A stretch of 64,000 nucleotides of DNA from positions 186,001-250,000 of the forward strand of contig CAWHCN010000004.1 of assembly GCA_963827935.1 (NCBI GenBank), in the 5' to 3' direction. Shown one piece after another: positions 1-9,937 of the stretch; position 1 is the stretch's first letter, and every line of letters begins with the position of its first letter. The position numbers were made by a program, and so were the translations under genes. The DNA is from DATFNV01 sp963827935. GTDB taxonomy: Bacteria > Planctomycetota > Planctomycetia > Gemmatales > Gemmataceae. The notes under the pieces are model-generated. The model saw nothing but the letters and a program-made list of their open reading frames with translations, searched no databases and was not told where the DNA came from.

Positions 1-1
1 G

Positions 2-142
2 AAGGCCTCGCACCGGGTGGTCCGGGGCGGCGGCTATCTCCTCGGTGCCCGGCAGTGCCGGGCGATGCTCCACTGGGGGGACGCGCCGGTCTACCGGAGC
101 CACGACCTCGGCTTTCGGCTTGCCCGGGTTCCCGTTCGGTAG
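2..142 (+). CDS. SUMF1/FGE-sulfatase domain protein, C-terminal end (partial)
   Basis: Only the last 46 codons are in the window. They carry the C-terminal signature of the formylglycine-generating-enzyme fold: HRVVRGGGY, then a Cys-Arg pair, then YRSHDLGFRLAR shortly before the stop TAG at 140-142. In planctomycetes this domain occurs both in true sulfatase-activating enzymes and in many Ser/Thr kinase or secreted fusions, so the exact role cannot be told. The start lies outside the window. Confidence 0.75.
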   Translation, partial: KASHRVVRGGGYLLGARQCRAMLHWGDAPVYRSHDLGFRLARVPVR

Positions 143-407
143 CAAGCCCGGCAAGCAAGCGAGAGCGATCACCAGCGTAGCCCGTAGCGGAGGCCAGCCG
201 GCGGAGTCGGAGCGGAGACGAAGCCCGCTATGCCGTAGCGGAGGGCCGAGCGGGCGTGAGCGGGGCGGTCGGTTGTTCTGTCGGTGTTTCGTGACGGTGA
301 GGGGATGTAGCCGACGGGGAGGCGCAGCAGTTCAGAGGAGCAGGAGTGAAGAGGAAAAACTGGAGTAGCTCCAGTATAAAGTGCGCCGGCCCCTTCCCCT
401 CTGGTTA

Positions 408-950
408 TCAGCCCCGATGCGGCGGTTTCGTCAGCCGTTTCAGCAGGCGTGGGACATGTTCCGCTAATCGTGGTTCCCCAGCAGTGGCGATCTGCCGCAA
501 GAACTGAATAACGGCATCGTTGTGGAATAGGGCCTCAGCCTGAGGCGAGCGTCCCGACTCACGGTCGTAATCGAGGCAGTTTTCCAGGGCAATGAGCGTT
601 TGGTAAGCCGCCTCGTGATCGTCCGCTAGGTCGGGATGTAGTTCCAGAATTTCGACCAGAACCGGCGCCGCGGCTTCCGGCAGAGCTTTCCCAATCGCCC
701 AGAAGACCGCCGATGGCACGCGTTCGGCGGACAATCGCCTCGCCAGGTCTCGGAGGATCGCGGCCTGCGCCTGTGCGTCCAAACGAATCCGGACCAGGTC
801 CGGCGGCAGGACCGTCTCGTAGAAGCCGCTTTCGTCGGAGGGACGGGTATTCTTCTCCAGCAACATGGCGAGTTGGAACGTGGCCCCGGTCTGTTCCTCT
901 GCCGTGCCCGCGGCGGCGCTCTTCAGCAGTGTCAACACAGCGCGGTCCAT
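408..950 (-). CDS. HEAT-like all-helical protein, possibly an immunity protein
   Basis: 180 aa from ATG at 950, chosen because a GGAGAAAGG purine run lies just upstream and the residues further upstream are low-complexity Arg/Pro translation. The sequence is helical, with repeat-like blocks such as VFWAIGKALPEAAAPVLVEI, typical of HEAT or Imm30-type immunity folds. It starts 20 bp after the 971-1396 gene on the same strand, an effector/immunity-like arrangement. The family assignment is an inference; no catalytic motif is visible. Confidence 0.5.
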   Translation of the reverse strand: MDRAVLTLLKSAAAGTAEEQTGATFQLAMLLEKNTRPSDESGFYETVLPPDLVRIRLDAQAQAAILRDLARRLSAERVPSAVFWAIGKALPEAAAPVLVEILELHPDLADDHEAAYQTLIALENCLDYDRESGRSPQAEALFHNDAVIQFLRQIATAGEPRLAEHVPRLLKRLTKPPHRG

Positions 951-970
951 GGGAGGTGCCTTTCTCCGGA

Positions 971-1396
971 TCAGGCCCGCAGGTTGTGCCCGAAGAGGTT
1001 CTCGATATCCACGCGGTGCTCGACACCGCGATGCCGGAACGTTCTGCGCTCGATGTTCCCGCTCGCCGAGGTGCCGCCGGGCGGGTACTGGCCGAGTCGC
1101 TGGCTCAGGTTCACGATCGCTGTGAACAGTTGAGGCAGTAGTCGGAGCGGGAACCACGGCGCGCCAACCTGGACATTCTGGTACAACTCCTGCAGGGCGT
1201 GGCGGACCTGAAGCACGGTCACCCCTGGGTTCGGGTTATTGGTGCGGGTCACGCCGTACGTATGGCTCCGAATCATCGTATCATCCTGAAGCTGCACCCG
1301 CATACGGTGAACCGGGGGCCAACCTCCAACGGCCATCGCCACGGGCAGTTCGATGCTCCGGGGGATCGGCTCAAGGGAGAAGAGTTCCGACATCAT
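971..1396 (-). CDS. Unrecognised 141-aa protein, possible orphan effector domain
   Basis: Not recognised. It starts MMSELFSLEP (ATG at 1396 or 1393) and ends in a basic segment, RRTFRHRGVEHRVDIENL. It has no signal peptide or membrane segment. It sits directly upstream of the helical 408-950 gene on the same strand and beside a terminase relic. Polymorphic-toxin C-terminal domains paired with a helical immunity gene look like this, but I cannot assign a family. Confidence 0.4.
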   Translation of the reverse strand: MMSELFSLEPIPRSIELPVAMAVGGWPPVHRMRVQLQDDTMIRSHTYGVTRTNNPNPGVTVLQVRHALQELYQNVQVGAPWFPLRLLPQLFTAIVNLSQRLGQYPPGGTSASGNIERRTFRHRGVEHRVDIENLFGHNLRA

Positions 1397-1422
1397 GGCT
1401 GGCTCGGTTCAGGTCGTCGTGA

Positions 1423-2139
1423 TTATAGGCCCTTCGAGGGGGTAAGACTGCGAACCCCTTCGCCTGACATGTCGGCTCCCAGAGCAGGATCACCACGAAA
1501 CACACGAAAGACACGAAAAAAAGCAGAAGATAGGTCGCCTCGCGTCAACCGCGTCCACAGCTTCTCATTACCCCGGCGCTTCGCCAGTCCTCCTTCCGCT
1601 CCGGCGACTCGGGCGGGCCGGCGCCGTCCGCCGGCGGCGCCGGCCGCCGGTCCTTCGCCATGCGCCGCTGGTCCACGCGCAGTGATCAGGTAGCGCAGGG
1701 CATCTAGGGCGTGGTTGCTTTCGGACAGGGAGGTCTCCAAGCCGCGGCCGTTGGATGCGTCGTCGTAGCGGTACAGGCCGGCCTCGTAGAGCAAGTTGGG
1801 ACAGGCGCCGTCCACGACGCGGAGGCGGCCGGTTTCGAGGCGGCTGCGGACGGCCATGATGCCGAGGCGCAGGTCGTTGATGCCGGGGCGCACCTTGCGG
1901 CCGGCGGCGGTCAGCTCGATGCGCTCGCGGGCCCCGGCCGGGTCGCAGTACCACATCACCTCGCGGGGCATGTGCTGCTTGTGGAAGTCGAGGGTCTGGT
2001 TGCGGCAGTAGTGCTCGCCGGTCAGCCAGAGGATGTCGTCGCGGTCGAGGACGCCCCAGACGGCGGCGAAGGGGTTGCGGACGCCAAAGTCGAGGCCGCC
2101 GACGGGGATGCCGACCGCGGCCGGGCCGGGGACCAGCAC
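1423..2139 (-). pseudogene. Phage terminase large-subunit relic, nuclease domain (copy 1)
   Basis: It encodes the RNase H-like nuclease half of a terminase large subunit. The three acidic positions are visible as GLDFGVRNP, WYCDPAG and ESNHALDALRY. The ATPase half is missing. On the 5' side homology stops a little before the IS630 element at 2173. A frame change lies after the ALDALRYLIT segment, and the stop codon seen in copy 2 (30861-31631) has been lost. The two copies are near identical over about 600 bp. No capsid or portal gene is nearby, so this is a relic rather than a prophage. Confidence 0.75.
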
Positions 2140-2172
2140 GCGGGCGAAGTCGGTAAGAGCGCTCGGAAGCTA

Positions 2173-3601
2173 GTGCCGCATTTCTCAAGCATCATTGCAT
2201 AAGGCAGCGGCTTCCGCCAGTCGCTGGATTTTCCCCAGTTTGAGGCGGCGGTGCGGTGCGACGAAGCTCGCGCGGCGTTGCTTCTGCACCGGCTTGCCGG
2301 TGTAAGTCCAGGCGAAGGGGTGGGCCATCGTAGCGTTGTAGTAGTCCATGAATTCCCGCAACTGCGCTTCCAGGTCCGTCACCGACGTGAAGTTTCCGCC
2401 CCGCAGCAGCTTCCGGTGGATGATCCCGAACACGATCTCGATCTGGTTCAGCCACGAACTGTGCTTCGGGAGGTAGACGAAGCGGATCCGGTGGGCAGCG
2501 TCCGACAGAAACTCCTTCCGCGTGGCCATCGATTCGAGGATGCCGCTGTCGTTTTTTTCCCAGTTCATCGGGCACGCCGCAGCGTTGGGCGACGAACTTC
2601 ACCAGGCTTTCCGACATGTGCGTGTTGAGGCAGTCGACCACGAAGAGCCATTCGGCGGTGGGGTCGGTGTCCACGGTCCGGGTGATGTGCGCGACGAACT
2701 CCGGTTCGGTACGGGTCGCCTCCAGCGTTGGGCAGACGATCATCCCCGTCACCACGTCCAGACCGGCGGTCAGCGTCGTCGTCCCGTGCCGGGTGTATTC
2801 GAATTCCTGCTTCGGCACGCTGTTGGGTTGGGCCGGCTTGTCGGGGGCGTTCCGCTCGATGGCCTGCAGCGAGGTCGCCTCGTCCACGCTCACCGTGTGC
2901 GTGCCGTCCGCCGCTTTCATCGGCGCCTCGAGGTAGGTTCGGCAAACGTTTTCGACCTCGGCCAGGAACTTCTGGGGGTCCTTCTCCGTGGTGTTGAGCC
3001 ACATTTTCTTGCGGTGCGGCTGCACGGCGGCCTGCTGCAGGAAGCGGCCAACCTGAGACACGGAAATAGCCTCCACGATCTGCCGCGCGATCGCCTCGTC
3101 TCGCAGTTCCCGGAGCGTCCAGTGGTCGATCGGCCGGCCCGACAACTTCGGCGGCTCGCACGCCAAGGCCACGATCTGGGACACCTGCTCGGCGGTAAAC
3201 GTCGCCGGGGCACCCGGTCGCGGGGCGTCGGAGAGGACGTCGACGATCGCCTCACGCAGACGGTGCGGTTCGGTACATTCCCACACGCACAGCGAATCCC
3301 ACGCGTCCCGCCAGCGCTGCCGCCAGAGGCCCACCTGCAGTCGGTTGAGGCCGACCCGCGAGGCGATCTCCTCGTTCAGCAGGCCGGCGAATCCCAGCAA
3401 AATGATCGTCGCCCGCTGCACCACGCACTTGGCGACCGTACGCGACTTGCTGAATTCCTGCAGCAGAACCTGCTGCCTTTCGCTGACAATGATCTTCGCG
3501 GCCTTCCCTGGCATAGGTCGATCTCCCGCCTCACAATCGAGGGACCAGGCAAGATACGCCATGTCCAGTTTTCGTGCTACGCGGGTTCTGCGGTGCGGCA
3601 C
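2173..3601 (-). mobile_element. IS630-family insertion sequence
   Basis: 1,429-bp element bounded by inverted GTGCCGCA ends (2173-2180, and 3594-3601 on the other strand). Each end is flanked by TA (2171-2172 and 3602-3603), the target dinucleotide IS630/Tc1-mariner elements duplicate. It carries one transposase gene. Beyond the first 8 bp the two ends diverge. Confidence 0.85.
2185..3514 (-). CDS. IS630 family transposase (frame break at an A7 run)
   Basis: The start ATG at 3514 (MPGKAAKII) is chosen because upstream residues are non-homologous. An N-terminal helix-turn-helix region is followed by the DDE core: SVDEATS, then VVDCLNTH, then HSSWLNQIEI with the final acidic residue. The frame changes inside a run of seven A (coding strand) near 2560, where six A would restore the frame. 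This can be an indel error, a mutation or +1 frameshifting. The second part ends at 2185. Together the parts cover a full-length IS630 transposase. Confidence 0.85.
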
Positions 3602-3603
3602 TA

Positions 3604-3997
3604 GGAGGCCAGACAGCGCCTTGTCGTTATCATGACATTGTTGATCGCGATTAGCTTCTTTTTGGGCTCGCACCGTGGCTCAGCCCGAGGGACAGCGCGC
3701 TTTGCTCAAACTGATCCGTTGCTGGCAGCGTGTGTCTGCACGCGCGGAATTATATTCGACTGGCGCCTGGCGCCGAAATGTGAAGGCGCATGTCCTTATT
3801 TGACAATTGATTGCGGCGTTGCGCACAGGATGCATATAATTCCCGGCGAATTTACCTCTACATGGCAATTCTGGGGGGGGGCCGCACCGCCTTACGCACC
3901 GCCTTACGCACCGCCTTCCGGTCCCTCGACCCGGTTCCCGAAGCGACCCGCGATCGGGAGGCTTCGCGGACTGCTGCACGCAATTGCCGGATGCCCT
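3604..3997. other. Intergenic region with a 12-bp tandem repeat
   Basis: Lies between the IS630 element and the 3' end of the minus-strand gene at 3998. I see no convincing gene. At 3884-3919 a 12-bp unit (CGCACCGCCTTA) is repeated three times. A long plus-strand open frame through here continues antisense to the 3998-5446 gene and is rejected. Confidence 0.5.
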
Positions 3998-5446
3998 TCA
4001 ATTTGTCCGCACGAACAGCAGCATCGACTGGTCGCCGCGGCCGAAGGTCGCCAGCCGGTCGAAGTGGTGCTGCTGGATCGCCTGCAGGGCCTGCTGGGCC
4101 TCGGTGACGCGGTCGCCAAAGTTCATCACGACCTGGCTGCCGTCATAAAGGACGTAGCTAGTCCCCATTTGCCGGACCGCCAGCGATTCGGGGCGGAAGG
4201 AGGCGGAGTTCATGAAGTAGCCGGCACCGTGCGGGGCCTGGCCGTTCGAGAGGAAGTAAGAGAACATCGGCCGTGGGTTGCCGACGAACACCTGCTCGGT
4301 GCAGCGGTAATAGCGGAGGGCGGCCTGGGCCAGGCGGGCATCGGCCTCGCCAGGGCCGAAATTGGCGACGACGTGGTTGCCCATCGCCAGTTTCCAGTCG
4401 GCCCCGTCGCGGCGCACCTGCAATTGCCGCGAGTCGATGGCGATGCGATCGGCCGCCTCGGTCCCCGGCAAGCGCAGCGATTGCAGCGAGATCGGCGTGG
4501 TGCCCGGCTGATGCAACGGCACGCCGGCCTGGGGATTCAGCGGCTGCGTCGGCACGGCCGGCATCTGGCCGGGCGGCGCGGCGGCCGGATTCGCCGGCGG
4601 CGCTGGATTCTGATTGCCGAAAATGTGCGGGAAACGGCTGGGCGTCGGCGTGCTGGCGGGGATCACACTGTTGTGCGGCATCGGCGCCGTTGCCGGATTC
4701 GCCAGGAAAACAAGCATCACCGGCGCCACCTGCCCGATGTAGCCGACCTGGGTGAAGCCATCGCGCTGGATGGTGCCGAGGGCCTGGCGACAGGCATCCC
4801 CCTGCTGACCGAAGTTGAACAGGATGCGGTTGGTATCGTGGACGCACCACTGCCCCTGGACTTGCTCGGCCTTGAGGGCGGCCGTATCCAGCGGCAGGGT
4901 ACGCAGTCCCGCGACCGTACCATGCGGTGCCTCGCCGTTGGCAAGCCAGTATTCCATGATGGGCCGCGGCGAGCCGAGCGTGGTCATGGTGTTGAGGCGC
5001 AAGTCGCGGACCACGCGCAACACCTCGCGCCCTTCCGTTTCGTAGCGGCCAAAGTCCTTGAGGAAGACCGGGCCGGCCACCAGCTGCCAGCGGTTATCCA
5101 GCCAGCGCAGCTCGGCCGCGTCGGGATCGAAGGCCACGGTCGTTTCCAGCGGCACTGCCGGACCGGTGGCAAAGGCCGGACCCCCGAGGCCGGGCGTGGC
5201 TCCCGCCGGCGGTGTCATAAACGGGGCCGACGGCGTCACCGTCGGCGGCGCTGGCGTGCCCGGCAAAACCCCGTTCCCGCCGGTAAAGGTTGGCGACACC
5301 GGGTTGGTCAAGCCGGGAATCGCAGGCCCCCGGGTGGGAAAAGCAGGTCCGCCAACGGTGCCTGGGCGTGGATAAGTGGCGTCCTGGGCGTGGACGGCCT
5401 GACCTGCAAGGAACACCACTGCCGTGACCAGCGTGCTTCGCCACAT
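3998..5446 (-). CDS. Secreted protein with two related ~130-aa domains and a Pro-rich linker
   Basis: 482 aa from ATG at 5446, where a signal peptide begins (MWRSTLVTAVVFLAGQAVHA). The mature protein has a Pro/Gly/Thr-rich N-terminus, a first domain (WQLVAGPVFLKDFG ... NGEAPHG ... ILFNFGQQ), a Pro-rich linker, and a second copy (WKLAMGNHVVANFG ... NGQAPHG ... VVMNFGDR). The internal duplication is plain in the repeated PRPM-Y-L-NG-APHG pattern. The function is unknown; it looks like a planctomycete cell-surface or periplasmic protein. Confidence 0.75.
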   Translation of the reverse strand: MWRSTLVTAVVFLAGQAVHAQDATYPRPGTVGGPAFPTRGPAIPGLTNPVSPTFTGGNGVLPGTPAPPTVTPSAPFMTPPAGATPGLGGPAFATGPAVPLETTVAFDPDAAELRWLDNRWQLVAGPVFLKDFGRYETEGREVLRVVRDLRLNTMTTLGSPRPIMEYWLANGEAPHGTVAGLRTLPLDTAALKAEQVQGQWCVHDTNRILFNFGQQGDACRQALGTIQRDGFTQVGYIGQVAPVMLVFLANPATAPMPHNSVIPASTPTPSRFPHIFGNQNPAPPANPAAAPPGQMPAVPTQPLNPQAGVPLHQPGTTPISLQSLRLPGTEAADRIAIDSRQLQVRRDGADWKLAMGNHVVANFGPGEADARLAQAALRYYRCTEQVFVGNPRPMFSYFLSNGQAPHGAGYFMNSASFRPESLAVRQMGTSYVLYDGSQVVMNFGDRVTEAQQALQAIQQHHFDRLATFGRGDQSMLLFVRTN

Positions 5447-5621
5447 TGCCTGGGTTCCCCCGACCAACGACAGGGCGCCCGATCCTTGACGTGTCGCCGG
5501 GCGCAGGGCTCCGGCTGTACCGATGAAATCGGTTAATCCGGATATGAGGATGAGCGAAAATGGGTAGAGAGGGGCCGGTACTCCTAGGGCGGTCCAGTCA
5601 GCCAGCGCATGTGAGTCTATT

Positions 5622-5914
5622 TCAGCGCCCATACCGGCCCATCAGATAGGCTGTCTCCCGGAGCGCCGCCGCAAAGCCAAGTCCACCCAGCAGCACGCCG
5701 CACACGCGTACATAGGCCTGACTATTGGCATCCTCGACATCCCGATCTTCGATCCACTTCGCTTGCTGCTCGGCAGGGACGGTCCGCAATTGCCGCTCGC
5801 GCCAGCGTGCATCTGAGCAACCGTCGCCGCCGATGGGCCGAACAGTAGAGATACGCCCCCGAGGCAAAGCCACGCAGCGATAAAGAGGCGTGAATAGCTG
5901 AAGAACACTCGCAT
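5622..5914 (-). CDS. Small membrane-anchored protein (frame break)
   Basis: Two overlapping frames join near 5810 into a ~97-aa protein. The first part is a hydrophobic start, MRVFFSYSRLFIAAWL; the second is QQAKWIEDRDVEDANSQAYV followed by a Gly/Ala-rich hydrophobic C-terminus. This suggests two membrane segments around a short hydrophilic loop. Unknown function. Confidence 0.5.
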
Positions 5915-5966
5915 ACGCTCTCGCTCCCTGTATGACCGACCGCGCGGTAGGACTGGATTGACGAGA

Positions 5967-7098
5967 CTACATACGCACCCCTAGCCCCGGCTCCTCCGGG
6001 ACCCAGAGGCGATCGGCCTGGTAGCGCAGCGGCTCGCGCGTCAGGGTCTTATCGTAGTAAACCGGGCCGATCAGGTCGCCGGGGAAGCGTTCGCACTGGA
6101 GGTTGGCGGTGCAGACGGTGACGTGAGCCATCGCTGCCGTGGCGACCTCACGCTCCAGGTTGCTGCCGATGGTGCAGGGAATGCCGGCCGCCTCGGCGAT
6201 GCGGGCAATGTGCTGTGTGGGGCGGATGCCGCCGTGCTTGCCGGGATAGAGACTCAGGACATCGGCGGCGCCGGCGCGGATCACGTCCATCGCATCCTGG
6301 GGTGTAAAGACGCTTTCGTCGGCCATGATGGGGATGCCGCTGCGGCGGCGCACCTCGGCCATGGCGGCATGGTCGCCCCGCCGCGTCGGCTGCTCGAACA
6401 GGGCCACGTCCAGCTTCTCGAAACGGGCCGCTGCCCAGATGGCCTGCTCTACCGTGTAGCCGCCGTTGGCATCGACCGAAAGCCAGACCTCGGGGCCGAT
6501 CGCTTCGCGCACGGCCCGTCAGGCGTTCCTCGTCGGATCGGGGATGGTCATCGCGGCCGACCTTCACCTTGATGGCCCGCCAGCCGCGCTCCACCATGCG
6601 ATGCGCCCGCTGCGCCGCCAGCACCGGCTCGACAGCACCCACCACGAATTTCAGGCGGATGCCGGGATCATCGGCGGGTTCACGCCTCCCGCTCGCCTGG
6701 CCGCCCAGGAGCTTGTAGACCGGTACGCCCAGCGTCTGCCCCTGGAGATCGAGTAGGGCCATCTCGACGGCCCCCTTGGCGAAGCTGTTGCCGAATACGA
6801 TCCGCTCCAGGCGGTGCGAAATCCATTCGAGGTCGAACGGGTCGGCCCCGATCAGGAGGGGAGCCAACTCCTGTTCGATGAGGGCGATGGTGCCGGCCTG
6901 GGTCTCGCCGCTCCAAACGCTGGTGACGCTGGCCTCGCCGAGTCCGACCCGGCCGGCATCGTCGCTGATGCGGACCAGCACATAGTTCCCCTTGGCGTGG
7001 CCGCCGTCGGGCGTCAGGAAGGTGAGCGAGGAAACAATGGCGAGGTCGCGGTGGACCTGGCCGAAGATGGGTTCGGCGTGGACGGCGGTGATCGGCAT
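5967..7098 (-). CDS. Enolase-superfamily (mandelate racemase/muconate-lactonizing) enzyme
   Basis: ~376 aa from ATG at 7098 (MPITAVHAEP). It has the capping domain and then the barrel, with the Lys pair IKVKVG, metal ligands in SVDANGG, LFEQP and MADES, and the second catalytic Lys in YPGKHGG. This pattern fits the muconate cycloisomerase, dipeptide epimerase and N-acylamino-acid racemase group; the substrate cannot be read off. One extra G in a GGG run near 6519 breaks the frame; removing it restores ERLTAVREA. Confidence 0.8.
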
Positions 7099-7179
7099 CG
7101 GCGGCTCCGTTGCGTGGATGGGGCATTTTGTTAGGATAAGGTATCGCCCAGGCGTTTCCACAGGGAAAGCGAGGCCGCC

Positions 7180-7495
7180 ATGTCTGCCGAGGTCCCCTAC
7201 CCGCACATCATCAAGCCGGAAGGCGACGTGGCCCGATTGGAGCGCGTGCGGCGCAGTGCGGGTGGCGCAAATTGTCATGGACTACCTGGCCCACGGCTGG
7301 TCGCCGGAGGAGATGTGCCGGCAGCATCCATACCTCCTGCCGGCCGAACCGTACGCGGCGATGGCGTACTACTTCGATCATCAAGAGGAACTCGACGCGG
7401 AGATCGCTGCCGAGCGAAAAATGGCGGATGAGGCCCTGGCTCGGGCAACTCCCTCGCCGTTCTACGAGAGGATGCGGCGCGAGGGCCGAAGGTAA
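7180..7495 (+). CDS. DUF433 antitoxin-like protein (frame break)
   Basis: ~105 aa starting MSAEVPYPHI at 7180; the frame changes near 7258 into VAQIVMDYLAHGWSPEEMC. This is the helix-turn-helix part of DUF433, ending in FYERMRREGRR. DUF433 proteins usually precede a DUF5615 PIN-like gene, as here (7635). Likely the antitoxin and autorepressor of a VapBC-like pair. The 139-bp gap to the toxin is longer than usual. Confidence 0.7.
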
Positions 7496-7634
7496 TTTCC
7501 TCCCCCGTCTTTACCCCGGAGGGATTCCATCTGCTGCAATAAACTTCGGCGGGATTTTGGCCTTCCCCGAAAATACAGTTCAGGGTTAGGTTCCATGGGC
7601 ATCGCTAAAGAAGAACCTCTTCGAGGATCCCGAA

Positions 7635-7988
7635 ATGCCCATGCCGCTTTACATGGACGTTCATGCACCGTACGCCGTCACGGTCCAACTTCGCTTACGC
7701 GGCGTGGACGTGTTGACCGCGCAGGATGATCGCGCCGACCAACTGCCTGACGACGTTTTGCTCGATCGGGCTCGCACACTGGGCCGCCTGCTCTTTACTC
7801 AGGACATTGGCTTCAAGGCGATGGCGGAGAACTGGCAGCGGCAAGGGCGTCCATTTGCCGGACTCGCTTTCGCACATCAGCAGGCCGCTTCCATCGGCCA
7901 GCTGGTCGGAGACCTGGAATTGATCGCCCTGGCAACTGACTCAGCCTACTGGGCCAACCACATCGAACACCTGCCCTATCCTCCGTAA
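7635..7988 (+). CDS. DUF5615 family PIN-like toxin
   Basis: 117 aa. It opens MPMPLYMDVHAPYAVT, with the first acidic residue of the PIN-like fold. Then come TAQDDRADQL and LFTQDIGFKAMAENW, which hold further conserved Asp residues of DUF5615. The family is predicted to be an RNase partner of DUF433 antitoxins. Intact over its whole length. Confidence 0.75.
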   Translation: MPMPLYMDVHAPYAVTVQLRLRGVDVLTAQDDRADQLPDDVLLDRARTLGRLLFTQDIGFKAMAENWQRQGRPFAGLAFAHQQAASIGQLVGDLELIALATDSAYWANHIEHLPYPP

Positions 7989-8005
7989 TTCACGCACGAG
8001 GCGAT

Positions 8006-9156
8006 ATGCAACCACCCCACCTCGAAACTCCTTCGGCCACGGGCCCCCAGGAACCCACCTCCGCCGAGGTCAAGCACTACGAGCGCAGAAGCTCACCGGC
8101 ACCATCGTCAACACGCTCCTGAAGCCTCGCCGCGGTGGCGATCGCCGCCCTGCTGCTCGGTCCCTGGGTCAATAGCCAGGTGAGCCGCGTCACCGGCGAA
8201 AACGCCTGGTTCCGCCTGGTCGGCCTGGGCTTCGTCTATGCCGCGGTGCTGGAAGTGCTCACCCTGCCTGTCGGCTTCTGGTCCGGCTACGTTCTCGAAC
8301 ACCGTTATGGACTGAGCAACCAAACTCTGGGCCGCTGGATTTGGCGGCACATCAAGGGCTACCTGGTCGGCGGGCCGCTGGGGCTGGTGCTGCTGCTGGG
8401 CCTGTATCTCCTCCTGCGCTTAAGCGGTCCGTGGTGGTGGGTCTGGGCGACGGCGGGTTGGCTGGTCCTCTCGCTCGTCCTGGGCCAGCTGGTGCCCGTC
8501 CTGATTCTGCCGCTCTTCTACAAGGTGACGCGGCTGGACGACGCCCCGCTGCTGGAGCGCCTCCAGCGCCTGGCAGCTGGAACGGGCTTGAACGTCGAGG
8601 GGATCTACCGCCTGGAGTTCGAGCGCCGAGACGAAGAAGGCCAACGCCGCCCTGGCCGGGCTGGGCCGCACCCGCCGCGTGCTCCTGGGCGACACGCTCC
8701 TCGGCGAGTTCACCCCGGAGGAGATCGAGGTGGTCTTCGCCCACGAGGTGGGACACCACGTCCACCGCCACCTCGTGAAGATGATCGTGGCCGGCCTGGT
8801 GTTGGCGGCAGCTGGGTTCTTTCTGGTGGACCGGGTTTTGCACCTCGCGGCCCAGCCGCTCCACTACGCCGATTTCAACGATCCGGCGGCCTTGCCGCTG
8901 GTCCTGCTGGTGCTCACGCTGCTGGGCCTGGTGCTGGCGCCGCGCAACACGCCGTCAGCCGCTTCTTCGAGCACAGGCCGACCGCTATGCTCTTCAGAGG
9001 ACCGGGCTGGTCGAGGCCTATCGATCGGCATTTCTGAAGCTGGCGCGGCTAAACAAGGCCGACCCCGATCCCCACCCGCTGGTCGTCTGGCTCTTCGACG
9101 ATCATCCGCCGATTCGGGAGCGTCTGGCGATGGCGGCGGCGCATGCACCCGTTTAG
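8006..9156 (+). CDS. M48 family zinc metallopeptidase (several frame breaks)
   Basis: Starts MQPPHLETPSAT at 8006 and ends AAAHAPV at 9154. Several hydrophobic segments come first (LLLGPWVNSQ ... LGLVLLLGLYLLL), then the zinc motif HEVGHHVHRH, then the C-terminal WLFDDHPPIRERL typical of Ste24/CAAX-protease-like M48A enzymes. Frame changes occur near 8085, 8625 and 8945. The joined parts account for the whole family length, so sequence error is plausible. Membrane-embedded protease. Confidence 0.75.
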
Positions 9157-9259
9157 CGGCCGCCCAAAGGGCGGCGCACTCTCTCATTTTCTCTTAATCG
9201 GTGCTCTGTTAGAGTCACACACGCGACTCGGACTGTCTTGAAGACCCGGGTGATGAATC

Positions 9260-9937
9260 GTGCGTGTCTTGCTCGTCGAAGATCATAAGCCGCTCGTTCG
9301 CGCCCTCCGCCAGGGTTTGGAGGAGGAGGGACTCGCCGTGGACGTGGCGATGGACGGTGAGGAAGCCGACTTCAAGGCGCGCTCGGCCCAGTACGACGCC
9401 ATCGTTCTGGACATCATGCTCCCGAAGAAGGATGGACTGACGCTGCTTTCGGAGTGGCGAAAGGACGGCGTGCAGGCCTACGTCCTGATGCTGACCGCTC
9501 GGGGGGGACTGGACGATCGAGTCCGCGGACTCGACACCGGGGCCGACGATTACCTGACCAAGCCGTTCGAGCTGGAAGAGCTGCTGGCCCGCCTGCGGGC
9601 GCTGGTCCGCCGCGGCCACCAGGTGAAGGACCCGGTCATCCGCGCCCACGACCTGGAAATCGACACCGCCACGCGGACCGTCAAGCGCGGCGGGCAGGCG
9701 ATCCACCTGACGCCGCGGGAATACTCGCTGCTCGAGTTCCTGGCGTTCCACCGCGGCCGCGTCGTCAGCCGGACCATGATCTGGGAACACCTGTACGACG
9801 AGCAGGACGAAACCACCTCGAACGTGGTGGATGTCTATATCCGCTATCTGCGGAATAAGATCGACAAGGGCTACGAGCCGCCCTTGATTCTGACACGCTG
9901 GGGGGAAGGGTATCAGCTGCGGGGTGAGGATCAATGA
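9260..9937 (+). CDS. OmpR-family response regulator
   Basis: 225 aa with a GTG start. The receiver domain has the acidic pocket (VEDH), phosphoacceptor Asp51 in VLDIMLP and the conserved Lys in LTKPFE. It is followed by a winged-helix DNA-binding domain (LTPREYSLLEFL ... VVDVYIRYLRNKID). The stop overlaps the start of the kinase gene (ATGA at 9934), so the two are translationally coupled. Likely phosphorylated by the product of 9934-11712. Confidence 0.92.
   Translation: MRVLLVEDHKPLVRALRQGLEEEGLAVDVAMDGEEADFKARSAQYDAIVLDIMLPKKDGLTLLSEWRKDGVQAYVLMLTARGGLDDRVRGLDTGADDYLTKPFELEELLARLRALVRRGHQVKDPVIRAHDLEIDTATRTVKRGGQAIHLTPREYSLLEFLAFHRGRVVSRTMIWEHLYDEQDETTSNVVDVYIRYLRNKIDKGYEPPLILTRWGEGYQLRGEDQ

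Noticed and set aside
1423..3601. Active prophage
   Set aside because: Only terminase nuclease-domain fragments are present; no portal, capsid, tail, integrase or lysis genes are in the window.
3632..5536. Very long open frame on the plus strand (634 codons)
   Set aside because: It is antisense to the 3998-5446 gene, which has a signal peptide and an internal domain duplication. The plus-strand translation is Arg/Gly/His-rich without motifs, a usual effect of high GC.
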